Assembly (NCBI GenBank): GCA_016342685.1
Contig: JAEINU010000003.1
Coordinates: 496,001 to 560,000, forward strand
DNA from: Bacteroidales bacterium
Lineage (GTDB): Bacteria > Bacteroidota > Bacteroidia > Bacteroidales > UBA12077
Length of the DNA stretch: 64,000 nucleotides
Direction: 5' to 3'
Numbering within the stretch: the stretch's first letter is position 1; the number at the start of each line of letters is the position of its first letter. The notes under the pieces are model-generated. The model was not told the origin of the DNA. It saw only the letters and a list, made by a program, of their open reading frames with translations, and made no database searches. The translations under genes were made by a program, and so were the position numbers. Below, piece by piece: positions 33,683-42,532 of the stretch.

Positions 33683-33819
33683 AAATTTCTTGATTGTATA
33701 TAAGCTTGCTTTTTATTCGTATTGGTATGTTGCACTCATCATTAATAAACAGCTAATACAATACAAAGTTTTAGATGATGTGAACTAAATTTAAAAACCA
33801 TGCTGGCTTTAAAGATTAT

Positions 33820-33857
33820 AATACCAGTCATTTCAAAATTCTGAAACAACTGGTATT
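33820..33857 (-). terminator. Hairpin between the AOR gene and moaD
   Basis: AATACCAGT (33820-33828) pairs with ACTGGTATT (33849-33857), with an inner TTTCA/TGAAA stem. It lies 38 bases beyond the AOR stop. It may be a terminator or attenuator that makes the cofactor genes less expressed than the enzyme. Confidence 0.6.
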
Positions 33858-33895
33858 GTATTTGGTGATAATCGAAAATTACACCTGTGTAATTT

Positions 33896-35695
33896 TTAGA
33901 GTCCCAGTTCACTTAATTTTTCATCCGTAGGGATACCGTCTTTTGTCCATCCTCTGATTTCATAATAGTGAGGTAGTAATTCGCTTAAACGGTGCACATG
34001 ACCTTTACTTGGGCCATCAGGAATAGGATCTTCAAGCAAGCGTTTAGGTAAGGTGTCGTCTGCTGCTGTCAGTCCGGCATTTAGGTTAAACTGTCGTTCT
34101 AAATTCCAAATTCGCTCGCCTGTCTGCATTAGTTCGTTAACAGAGTAATTAAAACCCGTGGCTTTGTTTAGTAATTCAGCATAATCAGGTGCACCCATAG
34201 CAAATGAAGTGAACAAACACAATCCGCTAGAGTCGATTACGGCAGTTAAATCCTGAAATATCTTCACCCATTCCGGTTTTCCTTTGATTTCCTGAGGATC
34301 TAGTTTTTCCGGTGTGCCCAGAACTTCAGGTGAGATCATATAACATCTCACATGGCATCCTCCACGGTTGTTTGTGGCATATCCAAGTCCATGTCCTTGA
34401 ATCCCTCGGGGGTCGTATGCTGGGATTTCCATTTTTTTAACTGTCATGGAAACTTCTGGATGTCCATAGCTTTCAGCCAAGCGATAAGAGCCAAGAGCTA
34501 ATTTTTCTCCAATACCTTCTTTGTGTCCCATTTTTTTTACGTAGTAGAGAATCGCTTCTGCGTTTCCAAATTTTAATTCTGGACCTTTTTCTAGTTCCTC
34601 TTTTTTAATATAACCTCGATCGTATAGTTCCATTGCTGTTGCAATAGTTACGCCTGCCGAAATAGAATCTAAACCTAATTCGTTACACATGAAATTGGCC
34701 TGTGAAATGGTATTTAAATCGTTTACTTCACATAGAGCACCAAATGCCCATCCTGGCTCATATTCAGGACCTTCGCCAGTTTTACCTTGTGGTAAGGTAA
34801 CTAATCGTCCGCAAGCAATTGGACATGCATAACAAGCTACATTTTTTACCAGATAGCCTTTCTCAACAAGAGCTTCTCCCGATACTTCATCGACAGATTC
34901 GTATTGTGCTTTTTGGAAGTTGCGTGTAGGATACGCTCCAATAGAGTTAATAATATTATCGAGTACTTTTGTTCCTAAAGCAGGCAATCCCTGGCCTGTT
35001 ACTCCATTCTCTTTTAATATCTTAACTTTCTCCTTAACAGCTACTTTAAAAGCTTCTTTATCATCAATGAGTGTTTTTTTCTTTCCAGAAACAATGATAG
35101 CCTTTAGCATTTTACTTCCCATTACCGCACCAACTCCAGATCTTCCAGCAGCACGGTTTTTATCATTCATTATACCTGATATAAGCGAAAGTTTTTCGCC
35201 AGAAGGTCCAATGCAGGCAACTTTTGCTGTTTTTTCCCCGATTTCTTCCATTAGAATATCTGTGGTTTCGTGGGAGTCTTTGCCCCAAAGATGACTTGCA
35301 TCTCTTAATTCAGCTTTTTCATCATCTAGATACAGATAACAGGCTTTTTCGGCTTTGTTTTCAAAAATTAACACATCGTAACCGGTATTTTTTAGTTTAT
35401 GTCCAAAAAATCCACCCGAATTACTTGATGCTATGGTGCTGCTAAGTGGAGATTTGGTTATTACCATATACCTACCACCGGTAGGAGCTATGGTGGAGGT
35501 TAATGCCCCGGTAGCAAATATTAGCTTGTTGTCCGCTGAGAGTGCGTCAACTTTAGGATCCACTTCGTCCGAAAATATTTTCGTTCCCAGACCTCGTCCA
35601 CCGATATACATTTTCGCAAGATCTTGTGATAGCTCTTCCGTTTTAATTTCTTTTGTAGCGAGATTTATTCTTAAAATTTTACCGTGGTAAGACAT
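33896..35695 (-). CDS. aor: Aldehyde:ferredoxin oxidoreductase (tungstopterin)
   Basis: This is a 599-residue protein. The N-terminus MSYHGKILRINLATKEIKTEEL and GGRGLGTKI are family marks. The [4Fe-4S] cluster ligands are C288, C291, C295 (CYACPIACG) and C493 (SSGLCLFT), almost the same numbering as Pyrococcus AOR. AAGRSGVGAVMGSK is the pterin segment. It oxidises aldehydes to carboxylic acids with ferredoxin as acceptor, or the reverse at low potential. It is first in a cluster with moaD and moeB. Substrate range is unknown. No ferredoxin or HycB-like subunit gene is adjacent. The enzyme is oxygen-sensitive, in line with an anaerobic habit. Confidence 0.92.
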   Translation of the reverse strand: MSYHGKILRINLATKEIKTEELSQDLAKMYIGGRGLGTKIFSDEVDPKVDALSADNKLIFATGALTSTIAPTGGRYMVITKSPLSSTIASSNSGGFFGHKLKNTGYDVLIFENKAEKACYLYLDDEKAELRDASHLWGKDSHETTDILMEEIGEKTAKVACIGPSGEKLSLISGIMNDKNRAAGRSGVGAVMGSKMLKAIIVSGKKKTLIDDKEAFKVAVKEKVKILKENGVTGQGLPALGTKVLDNIINSIGAYPTRNFQKAQYESVDEVSGEALVEKGYLVKNVACYACPIACGRLVTLPQGKTGEGPEYEPGWAFGALCEVNDLNTISQANFMCNELGLDSISAGVTIATAMELYDRGYIKKEELEKGPELKFGNAEAILYYVKKMGHKEGIGEKLALGSYRLAESYGHPEVSMTVKKMEIPAYDPRGIQGHGLGYATNNRGGCHVRCYMISPEVLGTPEKLDPQEIKGKPEWVKIFQDLTAVIDSSGLCLFTSFAMGAPDYAELLNKATGFNYSVNELMQTGERIWNLERQFNLNAGLTAADDTLPKRLLEDPIPDGPSKGHVHRLSELLPHYYEIRGWTKDGIPTDEKLSELGL

Positions 35696-36354
35696 AATGT
35701 ATAGTTTTTAGTTGTTGAATTTTCGGTAAAGTATAAAACAAATAGCTAACTAACAATATGTTAGGTTTTGCATATCGAAATCTATATCACGTCTTTATTT
35801 TATTAGTTTAAATTTATTATCCAGAAATTATACAAAAAAGTTAGATGCTATTCAAATATAAAAGATATAAGTGTCTTTTATATGCCTGTTTATTGTGTGA
35901 AAGTAAAGCCTAAGTAAATTTCTATAAAATTCTATTTTTTTAATGGGCTCAATGCGAAAATAAAAAGGTTTAAAAAATAAAAAGAAATCTTAATCAAATA
36001 AAAAATCTACTTAGGTGATATTTTTTTTAATCATTTTAATAAGTGATAATGTTTTTAATGCAAATCTAAAGGCTTGCGCGATTTAGTGAAACACAATTGT
36101 GGCTTAAGTTTACATATTATTGTAACTCCAAAGTGGTAGAAAGCATGTTGAACAATATTCTATCAATAATTATAAGGTTCAATAGAAGAGTCTTTTAAAT
36201 CAAAATTACTGGGAGTCTGTTTTGTGTGTTTTATTCAAATAATTGGAATAAGAGTACCTCGATGATAAATAAAATAGTTAGATTTATAAAAAAGCAATTT
36301 GAATAATATTGAGAAAGAAGATCCTTTATATCGAAATTAAAAGATATTTAAAGA
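35696..36354. other. 659-bp intergenic region
   Basis: Very AT-rich, between the divergent AOR gene and the glycerophosphodiester phosphodiesterase. Only frames of under 30 codons occur and none looks coding. It should hold both promoters, but no clear TAnnTTTG element was recognised near either start. No repeat or RNA structure was apparent. Confidence 0.5.
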
Positions 36355-37116
36355 ATGAATAGACAACTCATCATTGCTCACCGGGGAGAATCTTTTATTG
36401 CTCCCGAGAACACATTGTCTTCCGTTAATCTGGCCTGGAGAAATGGAATAAATGCTGTTGAGATTGATGTGCGTTTAAGTAAAGATAATCAAGTAGTTGT
36501 TGTTCATGATTCAAATACTTGGAGAATTTCCAGAAAACTAAAATGGATTCGCTATACCAAATTAAGAAAACTTAAACGTATTGATATAAGGATACAAAAA
36601 AATCATAAGTATAAAGGAGAAGTAATTCCTACATTGCAAGAAGTTTTAAGTACTGTTCCAAAGGGAAATAAAATAATTATCGAAATAAAAAGTAGTTGTA
36701 AAATCATTCCTTATCTTAAAACTGTAATAAATACCTCTTCTTTACAGGCAGATCAAATAGAGATCATAAGTTTTAGTTTGAAAACTTTAATTGAAGTTAG
36801 AAAGCAACTTTCAGAATATTCTGTTTATTGGATTCGAGAACTTGATTATTATTGGATAAGAAAAATCTTTCGTCCATCGATTAATAGAATCATATCAAAA
36901 GCAATTAAATATAATATGAATGGCTTAGATTTGTGGGCAGGACGAATGCTGGATCAGCATGTTATAAATGAAATTAAATCGGCTGATCTGAAACTATATG
37001 CGTGGACCGTAAATAAACCCCAAAAAGCAAAATCTCTTTTTGATATGGGTGTTGATGGAATTACCACAGATAGGGCCGGGTGGATTAAGAATCAGTTAGA
37101 ATCACACAATAAATAA
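36355..37116 (+). CDS. Glycerophosphodiester phosphodiesterase family protein
   Basis: This 253-residue TIM-barrel protein opens with IAHRGESFIAPENT, the GDPD signature: H8-R9 and E16-N17 with EIDVRLSKDNQVVVVHD containing the metal-binding E and D and the second catalytic H. The C-terminal KLYAWTVNKPQKAKSLFDMGVDGITTDR is conserved. It would hydrolyse glycerophosphodiesters to sn-glycerol-3-phosphate and an alcohol. No signal peptide is seen, so it is cytoplasmic. It is 20 bp upstream of an alpha/beta hydrolase, perhaps in one transcript concerned with lipid turnover. Confidence 0.88.
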   Translation: MNRQLIIAHRGESFIAPENTLSSVNLAWRNGINAVEIDVRLSKDNQVVVVHDSNTWRISRKLKWIRYTKLRKLKRIDIRIQKNHKYKGEVIPTLQEVLSTVPKGNKIIIEIKSSCKIIPYLKTVINTSSLQADQIEIISFSLKTLIEVRKQLSEYSVYWIRELDYYWIRKIFRPSINRIISKAIKYNMNGLDLWAGRMLDQHVINEIKSADLKLYAWTVNKPQKAKSLFDMGVDGITTDRAGWIKNQLESHNK

Positions 37117-37136
37117 ACTATTATCGTACTAAACGA

Positions 37137-38111
37137 ATGGGAAAAATAATTATCGGTATTCATGGTTTAGGAAACAAACCATCGGAAGAAACTCTTAAGA
37201 ACTGGTGGAAGGAGTCAATGCTCGAAGGGCTAAAAAACATAGGTCAGGATATTGTACTTCCTAAATTCGAACTTGTTTATTGGGCCGATATATTACATGA
37301 ACAACCTCTGGATGAGACCCTAAAAGATGAGAAGCATCCTTTATATTTAAAGGAAAAATATATTGAAGGGGGAAAGGAAAAACCGGATGTAAAACACCCA
37401 ATTAGAAAAAAGATTTTGGACTGGTTTGATCAGGCTGCCGATAAAATTTTCTTAAACGACGATATGACTGTTAACTATTCTTACATTACGAATAAGTTAA
37501 TTCATAACTATTTTAAAGATCTTGAAGCATATTACGAAAATGGAGAATTACACAGTAACGGAAAAATCTATCATGCTAGAGATCAGATCAGAAGTAGATT
37601 GATTGAAATCTTGAAGAAATATGAGAATGATGATATCTTTTTGATTTCGCATAGTATGGGGACGATTATAGCTTTTGATGTACTTACATTTCATTTGCCA
37701 GAACTAAAAGTCCAAACATTTGCTACCATGGGTTCTCCATTGGGAATTCCTTTCGTAAGAAGCAAGATAGCTCAAGAAAAGAAGGTAGTTTTAAACGATC
37801 ATAATAAATTAAAAACTCCGCGTGGAGTTAAAAAATGGTATAACTTTTCGGACCTTGAAGATGATGTGGCAATTAACTATAGCCTTAAAGATGATTTTGA
37901 TGAAAATAAATCAGGAGTGAAAGCTATAGATTTTATTGTACACAACGATTATGAAATGGATAATGAAGAAAACCATCATAAATCGTTTGGTTATTTACGT
38001 ATACAGGAATTTTCAAATGTTTTATTAGATTTTATTCAGCAAAAAGAAAGAAAATTTATTCAAAAGATTAAAGACTTTTTTACGAAAAACGAGTATTCTG
38101 ATATTGATTAA
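37137..38111 (+). CDS. Alpha/beta hydrolase (putative lipase/esterase)
   Basis: This 324-residue protein begins KIIIGIHGLGNKPS (oxyanion-hole loop) and carries the nucleophile elbow SHSMG (S173) followed by TIIAFDVLTFH, in an arrangement seen in PGAP1-like or DUF676-like lipases. Later FATMGSPLGIPFVR is typical of the same group. A candidate catalytic His is in the C-terminal part (NHHKSFGYLR). It has no signal peptide. It follows the GDPD gene by 20 bp. The substrate is unknown. Confidence 0.7.
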   Translation: MGKIIIGIHGLGNKPSEETLKNWWKESMLEGLKNIGQDIVLPKFELVYWADILHEQPLDETLKDEKHPLYLKEKYIEGGKEKPDVKHPIRKKILDWFDQAADKIFLNDDMTVNYSYITNKLIHNYFKDLEAYYENGELHSNGKIYHARDQIRSRLIEILKKYENDDIFLISHSMGTIIAFDVLTFHLPELKVQTFATMGSPLGIPFVRSKIAQEKKVVLNDHNKLKTPRGVKKWYNFSDLEDDVAINYSLKDDFDENKSGVKAIDFIVHNDYEMDNEENHHKSFGYLRIQEFSNVLLDFIQQKERKFIQKIKDFFTKNEYSDID

Positions 38112-38512
38112 CTAAGACTTGTTTTCTAATTTTTCTATTACTTCCTTTTAATTAGAATTTCGTTTGAATTAATTTTAAGATATTCATCGGTTAATGGATC
38201 TATCAGTATTTATTCTTATAAAATAAGTTTAAGAATATTTTTTCAAATTCGAAGTGTTAATGTCATATTAAACTTTTTTCCCACAGTGTTTTATTGAATA
38301 AACTCTAATAAAAGTCAAACAAATATTTTGCTTTATTATAAAAAGATTGATTAAAAAAAACAAACCAAATTTCTATATTTCCGTATTGTAAATCAATATT
38401 ATGTTCGAAACATATAGCTTCTAAATCTATAATTCTATTCTTTTAGATTTTATTTGAATATTACAAAAGCAATTTTATTGTAATGACACGTTTAATTATT
38501 AAGCATAAAAAT
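38112..38512. other. 401-bp intergenic region
   Basis: AT-rich with no coding frame. A near match to the -7 element (TATATTTC at 38374-38381) lies about 130 bp before the T9SS-sorted protein gene. Confidence 0.4.
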
Positions 38513-39001
38513 ATGACGAAAAATTATATTAGATTATTTATTGTATTCATTTTTGTTTTTGTACTAACAAAAGTAAATGCTCAAGAAATATTATCTACTT
38601 CTGGAAATAATGCTGCAGGAGGAAGTGGAACTGTAACTTATACTGTAGGGCAAATAGTTTATTCAACAATTATAGGAGAATCAGGTTCATTGGCTCAAGG
38701 TGTACAACAGGCTTATGAGATCACTGTGATATCAGGCTTTGAGCATAAAAAAGATATTAAGCTTATGTGTAAAGCTTATCCAAATCCAACAGTTGATAAT
38801 CTTATATTGGAGATTGCAAATTATGAAAGTGATAATTTGACTTACCAACTTGTAGACGTAAACGGGAAACTAATTCAAACAAAAAAAATTACTGTCAACG
38901 AGACAGATATTTACATGAATAATTGTGCTGTTGGGGTTTATTTTTTAAAGCTCTCTAGCAATTGTAATCCAATAAAAACATTCAAAATAATTAAACAATA
39001 A
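38513..39001 (+). CDS. Small secreted protein with type IX secretion C-terminal sorting domain
   Basis: About 162 residues. The signal peptide is MTKNYIRLFIVFIFVFVLTKVNAQ, which favours the ATG at 38513 over the ATG at 38483 that adds a charged decapeptide. The mature start (STSGNNAAGGSGTVTYTVGQIVYSTIIG) is a motif often found in small Bacteroidota surface proteins. The C-terminal third (CKAYPNPTVDNLILEI, LTYQLVDVNGKLIQTKKI, GVYFLKLSSN..IKTFKIIKQ) is a type A T9SS sorting domain. It is followed by the FISUMP gene 83 bp downstream. A degraded copy of its last 30 codons occurs at 41149-41245. Confidence 0.85.
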   Translation: MTKNYIRLFIVFIFVFVLTKVNAQEILSTSGNNAAGGSGTVTYTVGQIVYSTIIGESGSLAQGVQQAYEITVISGFEHKKDIKLMCKAYPNPTVDNLILEIANYESDNLTYQLVDVNGKLIQTKKITVNETDIYMNNCAVGVYFLKLSSNCNPIKTFKIIKQ

Positions 39002-39084
39002 AATTTATTACAAGATATCAGAATTATGTTATTTTTTAAGATGACATAATAAAAATCCAATCTAAAAACTTCAAAATAATCCAT

Positions 39085-41130
39085 ATGAAAAAAATATTTA
39101 CATTTATTATAAGTCTACTCTTAATAGCAAATGCTTGGGCTCAAAGCCCCGAAAAAATGTCGTATCAGGCAGTAATTCGAGATAATAGTAATAACTTGGT
39201 TACCAACCAGAAAGTTGGAATGCAAATTAGTATTTTGAATGGTTCAGCGGATGGCATAGCAGTTTATGTTGAAAGCCAAACGCCAGCATCTAATGCCAAT
39301 GGATTGGTAAGTTTAGAAATTGGGACAGGTGCAACAAGTGATAGTTTTTCTTCAATAGACTGGACAGAAGGACCTTTTTTTATCAAAACTGAAACCGATC
39401 CGTTAGGAGGTGACAATTATAGCATAACAGGAGTAAGTCAATTGTTAAGTGTACCTTATGCAATGCATGCAAAAACTGCCGAAAATATAAGTGGAGAAAT
39501 TAACGAAACCGATCCGGTATATACTGTATGGGATAAAAGTACAGGAATAAGCATAACCGAAACTCAAATTAGTGATTTGCAGAATTATTTAACTTCCGAA
39601 GTTGATCCTCAATTTGCATCATGGGATAAAGAAAGTGGCATAGTAATTACTGAGAGCCAAATTTCTGATTTAAAAACCTATTTAACAGAGGAAATCGATC
39701 CTGTATATACTTCTTGGAATAAAAGTACAGGTATAAATATTACCGAAAGTCAGATTAGTGATTTACAGAACTATTTAACCGCTGAGGTTGATGGATCTGT
39801 AACCAACGAGATCGAACTTCCAACTCAAACAGGGAACTCAGGAAAAATACTTACGACGAATGGAACAAGTCCAGCATGGAGCTCCGTAAGTTTTAATGAT
39901 TTAACTAATGTACCTGCAAATTTGGATAAGGATGCAACAGACGATTTTGACGGATCATTTTCAAGTTTGGTTGATGTTCCCGTAGGTTTAAGCGATGGTG
40001 ACGATGATACACGTTTAAGTGAAGACGAAGTGGATACTTTTGTTTCCAATAATGGATATTTAACCGCTGAGGTTGATGGATCTGTAACCAACGAGATCGA
40101 ACTTCCAACTCAAACAGGAAACTCCGGAAAAATACTTACAACGAATGGAACAAGTCCTGCATGGAGTGCGGTAAGTTTTAATGATTTAATAGATGTACCT
40201 TTAAATCTTGATGTTGATTTTAGTGATGATTTTAATGGATCATTTACCAGTTTGACAGACATTCCTGCAGGATTAAATGATGGTGATGATGTATTAACAG
40301 AAGACGAAGTGGATACTTATGTTTCCAATAATGGATATTTAACCGCTGAAGTTGATGGTTCTGTAACTAACGAATTACAAAATTTTGCTCAAGTTTTAGC
40401 CCAAAGTAATGATGGAGGTGCAAAACAGATAAAAAATATTGCCGATCCAACCGAAGATCAGGATGCTGCAACTAAAGCATATATTGATGCACGAATAGCT
40501 GAAATATATGGTGTGTTGTATAGATCCAAAGATTTTGAGGGTAATTCTTATGAGGGTGTAAAAATTGGAAACCAGCTTTGGATGGGAGAAAACCTGAAAA
40601 CTACTCATTATGCTAATGGTGATGAAATAGAAGATGGTAGTGATTTATCTGATTATTCTGGTGAAGTTGAACCTAAATATTGGTTTGCTTATGATGATGA
40701 TCTAAATAATATTGATACATATGGTAGATTATATACTTGGTATGTTGCAACTGATGAAAGAAACGTTTGTCCAGATGGTTGGCATATTCCTTCTCATGAT
40801 GACTGGGCAGAATTATTTACTTTTTTAGGAGGAGTAGATAATGCAGGTGGAAAATTAAAGGAAATTGGACTTGAGCATTGGAATGAACCAAACAATTGGG
40901 CTACTGATGAAGTTAATTTTAAAGGCTTACCAGCTGGTGGTCGTTATTACGCATCTAAAAGTTATATGGATATAGGTAAAAAAGGACATTGGTGGTCTAC
41001 TGAAGAGTTTGAGTATCTGGGAGAATTAACTCATGCAAGAGATCAGGTTATAGAATACGATGAAAGAAAAGTATCTAGTTATGCTGACACAAAGAAATTT
41101 GGTTATTCTATTCGTTGCATTAAAGATTAA
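39085..41130 (+). CDS. Secreted FISUMP-domain protein with tandem repeats
   Basis: This is a 681-residue protein. After a signal peptide (MKKIFTFIISLLLIANAWAQ) comes a beta domain of about 115 residues (SPEKMSYQAVIRDNSNNLV to LLSVPYAMHAKTAENI). About three repeats of 33 residues follow with DP.[FY]xxWDKSTGIxITESQISDL (about 150-240), then a repeat of about 95 residues (EVDGSVTNEIELPT to VSNNGYL), present twice and partly a third time (about 232-430). The C-terminal part (from about 478) is a Fibrobacter succinogenes major paralogous (FISUMP) domain: GVKIGNQLWMGENLKT, CPDGWHIPSHDDW, GLPAGGRYY, YSIRCIKD. It has no T9SS sorting domain. The function is unknown; FISUMP proteins are surface or secreted lipoproteins and proteins. 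Confidence 0.85.
   Translation: MKKIFTFIISLLLIANAWAQSPEKMSYQAVIRDNSNNLVTNQKVGMQISILNGSADGIAVYVESQTPASNANGLVSLEIGTGATSDSFSSIDWTEGPFFIKTETDPLGGDNYSITGVSQLLSVPYAMHAKTAENISGEINETDPVYTVWDKSTGISITETQISDLQNYLTSEVDPQFASWDKESGIVITESQISDLKTYLTEEIDPVYTSWNKSTGINITESQISDLQNYLTAEVDGSVTNEIELPTQTGNSGKILTTNGTSPAWSSVSFNDLTNVPANLDKDATDDFDGSFSSLVDVPVGLSDGDDDTRLSEDEVDTFVSNNGYLTAEVDGSVTNEIELPTQTGNSGKILTTNGTSPAWSAVSFNDLIDVPLNLDVDFSDDFNGSFTSLTDIPAGLNDGDDVLTEDEVDTYVSNNGYLTAEVDGSVTNELQNFAQVLAQSNDGGAKQIKNIADPTEDQDAATKAYIDARIAEIYGVLYRSKDFEGNSYEGVKIGNQLWMGENLKTTHYANGDEIEDGSDLSDYSGEVEPKYWFAYDDDLNNIDTYGRLYTWYVATDERNVCPDGWHIPSHDDWAELFTFLGGVDNAGGKLKEIGLEHWNEPNNWATDEVNFKGLPAGGRYYASKSYMDIGKKGHWWSTEEFEYLGELTHARDQVIEYDERKVSSYADTKKFGYSIRCIKD
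39781..40400 (+). repeat. Internal 285-bp tandem repeat in the FISUMP gene
   Basis: The segment beginning GCTGAGGTTGATGGATCTG at about 39781 recurs at about 40066 (285 bp later, 95 codons) and in part at about 40345 (279 bp later). The first two units agree nearly exactly over their first 120 bases and diverge after. It allows unequal recombination. Confidence 0.7.
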
Positions 41131-41148
41131 ATTTATTAATAATTTGGC

Positions 41149-41245
41149 TTTTCAGCTTTTATCAATTGAAAATTGTGTTGCTGGTGTTTACTTATTAAAA
41201 GTGATAAGCTTCAATCGCAAAATAAAAACATTCAAAAATCATTAA
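41149..41245 (+). pseudogene. Relic of a T9SS C-terminal sorting domain
   Basis: The frame SIENCVAGVYLLKVISFNRKIKTF matches the C-terminus of the protein at 38513 (NNCAVGVYFLKLSSNCNPIKTF), and the DNA after AAAAACATTCAAAA is also alike apart from a small indel. No start or upstream domain remains. It lies directly before the broken FISUMP copy, mirroring the order of the intact pair. Confidence 0.7.
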
Positions 41246-42208
41246 ACATAAAAATATTTACATTTATTATAAGTCTACTCTTAATAGCAAATACTGGGCT
41301 CAAAGCCCGGAAAAAATGTCGTATCAGGCAGTAATACGCGACAATACCAATCAATTAGTTACGAATCAGGAAGTGGGAATGCAAATTAGTATTTTACAAG
41401 CTTCAGCTGATGGTTAGGCAGTTTATGTTGAAAGTCAAACGTCAACAACTAATGCCAATGGATTGGTAAGTATAGAAATTGGGATAGGTACAACAGTGAT
41501 AATTTTTCTTCAATAGACTGGGCACAGGGTCCGTATTTTATTAAAACTGAAACCGATCCGGAAAGAGGTTTCAATTATAGTATAACAGGAGTAAGCCAAT
41601 TGTTAAGTGTGCCCTACGCAATGCATGCTAAAACAGCTGAAAATATAAGTGGCGAAATCAACGAAACCGATCCTGTTTTTACTGCTTGGGATAAAAGTAC
41701 AGGAATCAGCATTATCGAAAGTCAGATTAGTGATTTGCAGAATTATTTAACTGTCGAAGTAGATGGATCAATTACCAACGAATTACAATTTCTAAGTCTT
41801 TCGAATGATACATTGTATTTATCAAATGGCGGTTTTGTTAAAATACCTTCCGGTGAACGACAAATGTTAAGTTTATCAAACGACACAATATATTTAACGA
41901 ATGGAGGATTTGTAAAATTTCCTGCTTCTTTTACAGGAGCAAATTTATTGGTGAATTATACAAAAACAGATAATGTGTGTGTGTACAGCGAAAATGGAAG
42001 TATCAATGTTACGGTTAGTGGTGGTACACCTCCATACACTTATAGGTGGGGTAATTTTTCTTTTAGCTGGAAAAATAGTAGTGGAACAGAAATTTCTACC
42101 GAAGAAGATTTATCAGGTGTTGGAGTAGGAAACTATACACTCGAAATAAGCGACCTTAATAATTGTATCTATGAGATACATTATTTTGAAATTAACATGA
42201 GTCATTAA
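41246..42208 (+). pseudogene. Broken paralogue of the FISUMP-type repeat protein, SprB-like C-terminus
   Basis: From 41251 the DNA matches the start of the gene at 39085 closely. The start codon region is damaged. A deletion in the signal peptide (GCAAATGCTTGGGC became GCAAATACTGGGC) shifts the frame. A TAG interrupts the ADG..AVYVES segment near 41416, and a further indel lies near 41500. From 41600 the frame is open for 202 codons: LLSVPYAMHAKTAENISGEINETDP, one repeat with ESQISDLQNYL, two SLSND repeats, and a SprB-like repeat (VTVSGGTPPYTYRW, LSGVGVGNYTLEISDLNNC). The C-terminal half differs from the intact gene. It is a pseudogene overall; the 3' part has an ATG-less internal start and is unlikely to be secreted. 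Confidence 0.82.
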
Positions 42209-42251
42209 CTAAATAAAAATATAATAATTCTAGCGATCTAATGTTAAGGGG

Positions 42252-42374
42252 CTGTCCAAAAAGTAAATGAACTGTCATTCCCTTGAAAAAGGGAATCGCC
42301 TAAATGGCTGCTTAACAACTAATAATGAGATCTCCAATCAAGTTGAGGATGACAATAATTGACTTTTTGGACAG
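42252..42374. repeat. MITE-like element with CTGTCCAAAAAGT terminal inverted repeats
   Basis: The arms CTGTCCAAAAAGT and ACTTTTTGGACAG are perfect inverted repeats, extended by imperfect flanks (GGGG and AGTC). The sequence GGGCTGTCCAAAAAG resembles ends of several bacterial insertion sequences. No transposase is present. A T run follows at 42379-42384, so it could also end the upstream pseudogene's transcript. Confidence 0.5.
42273..42354. repeat. Palindromic intergenic element, copy 3 (82 bp)
   Basis: It starts TGTCATTCCCTTGAAAAAGGG and ends CAATCAAGTTGAGGATGACA. It is inverted relative to the copy at 29825-29906 and nested in the larger inverted repeat 42252-42374. Confidence 0.72.
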
Positions 42375-42532
42375 AGTCTTTTTTATAAACTATTAAACAT
42401 AGTTTACTAATTCAAAAGGTTTAATAATTTGATATGACTATAAGGTGGATGAAACGAAATATAAGAAGAGAAGCAAATTAATTAGGAAGACAAAAAGAAG
42501 TAATAGCTGCTGTTTCAAGTTATAACAATTTG

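Larger units (their letters stand above)
42209..42532. other. 324-bp intergenic region with nested inverted repeats
   Basis: It contains a 13-bp perfect inverted repeat (42252-42264 with 42362-42374) enclosing copy 3 of the 82-bp palindromic element, and a T run after the right end. The part after 42385 has no recognisable feature. Confidence 0.6.

Noticed and set aside
35696-36354. Hidden gene or RNA in the longest intergenic gap
   Set aside because: Only frames under 30 codons and no stable repeat or hairpin pattern were visible.
41060-41245. 61-codon plus-strand gene overlapping the FISUMP 3' end
   Set aside because: Its first part overlaps the FISUMP gene in another frame and its last part is the T9SS sorting-domain relic.
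41600-42208. Independent 202-codon gene
   Set aside because: It is the downstream open part of the broken FISUMP paralogue and starts in the middle of a conserved domain without a signal peptide.
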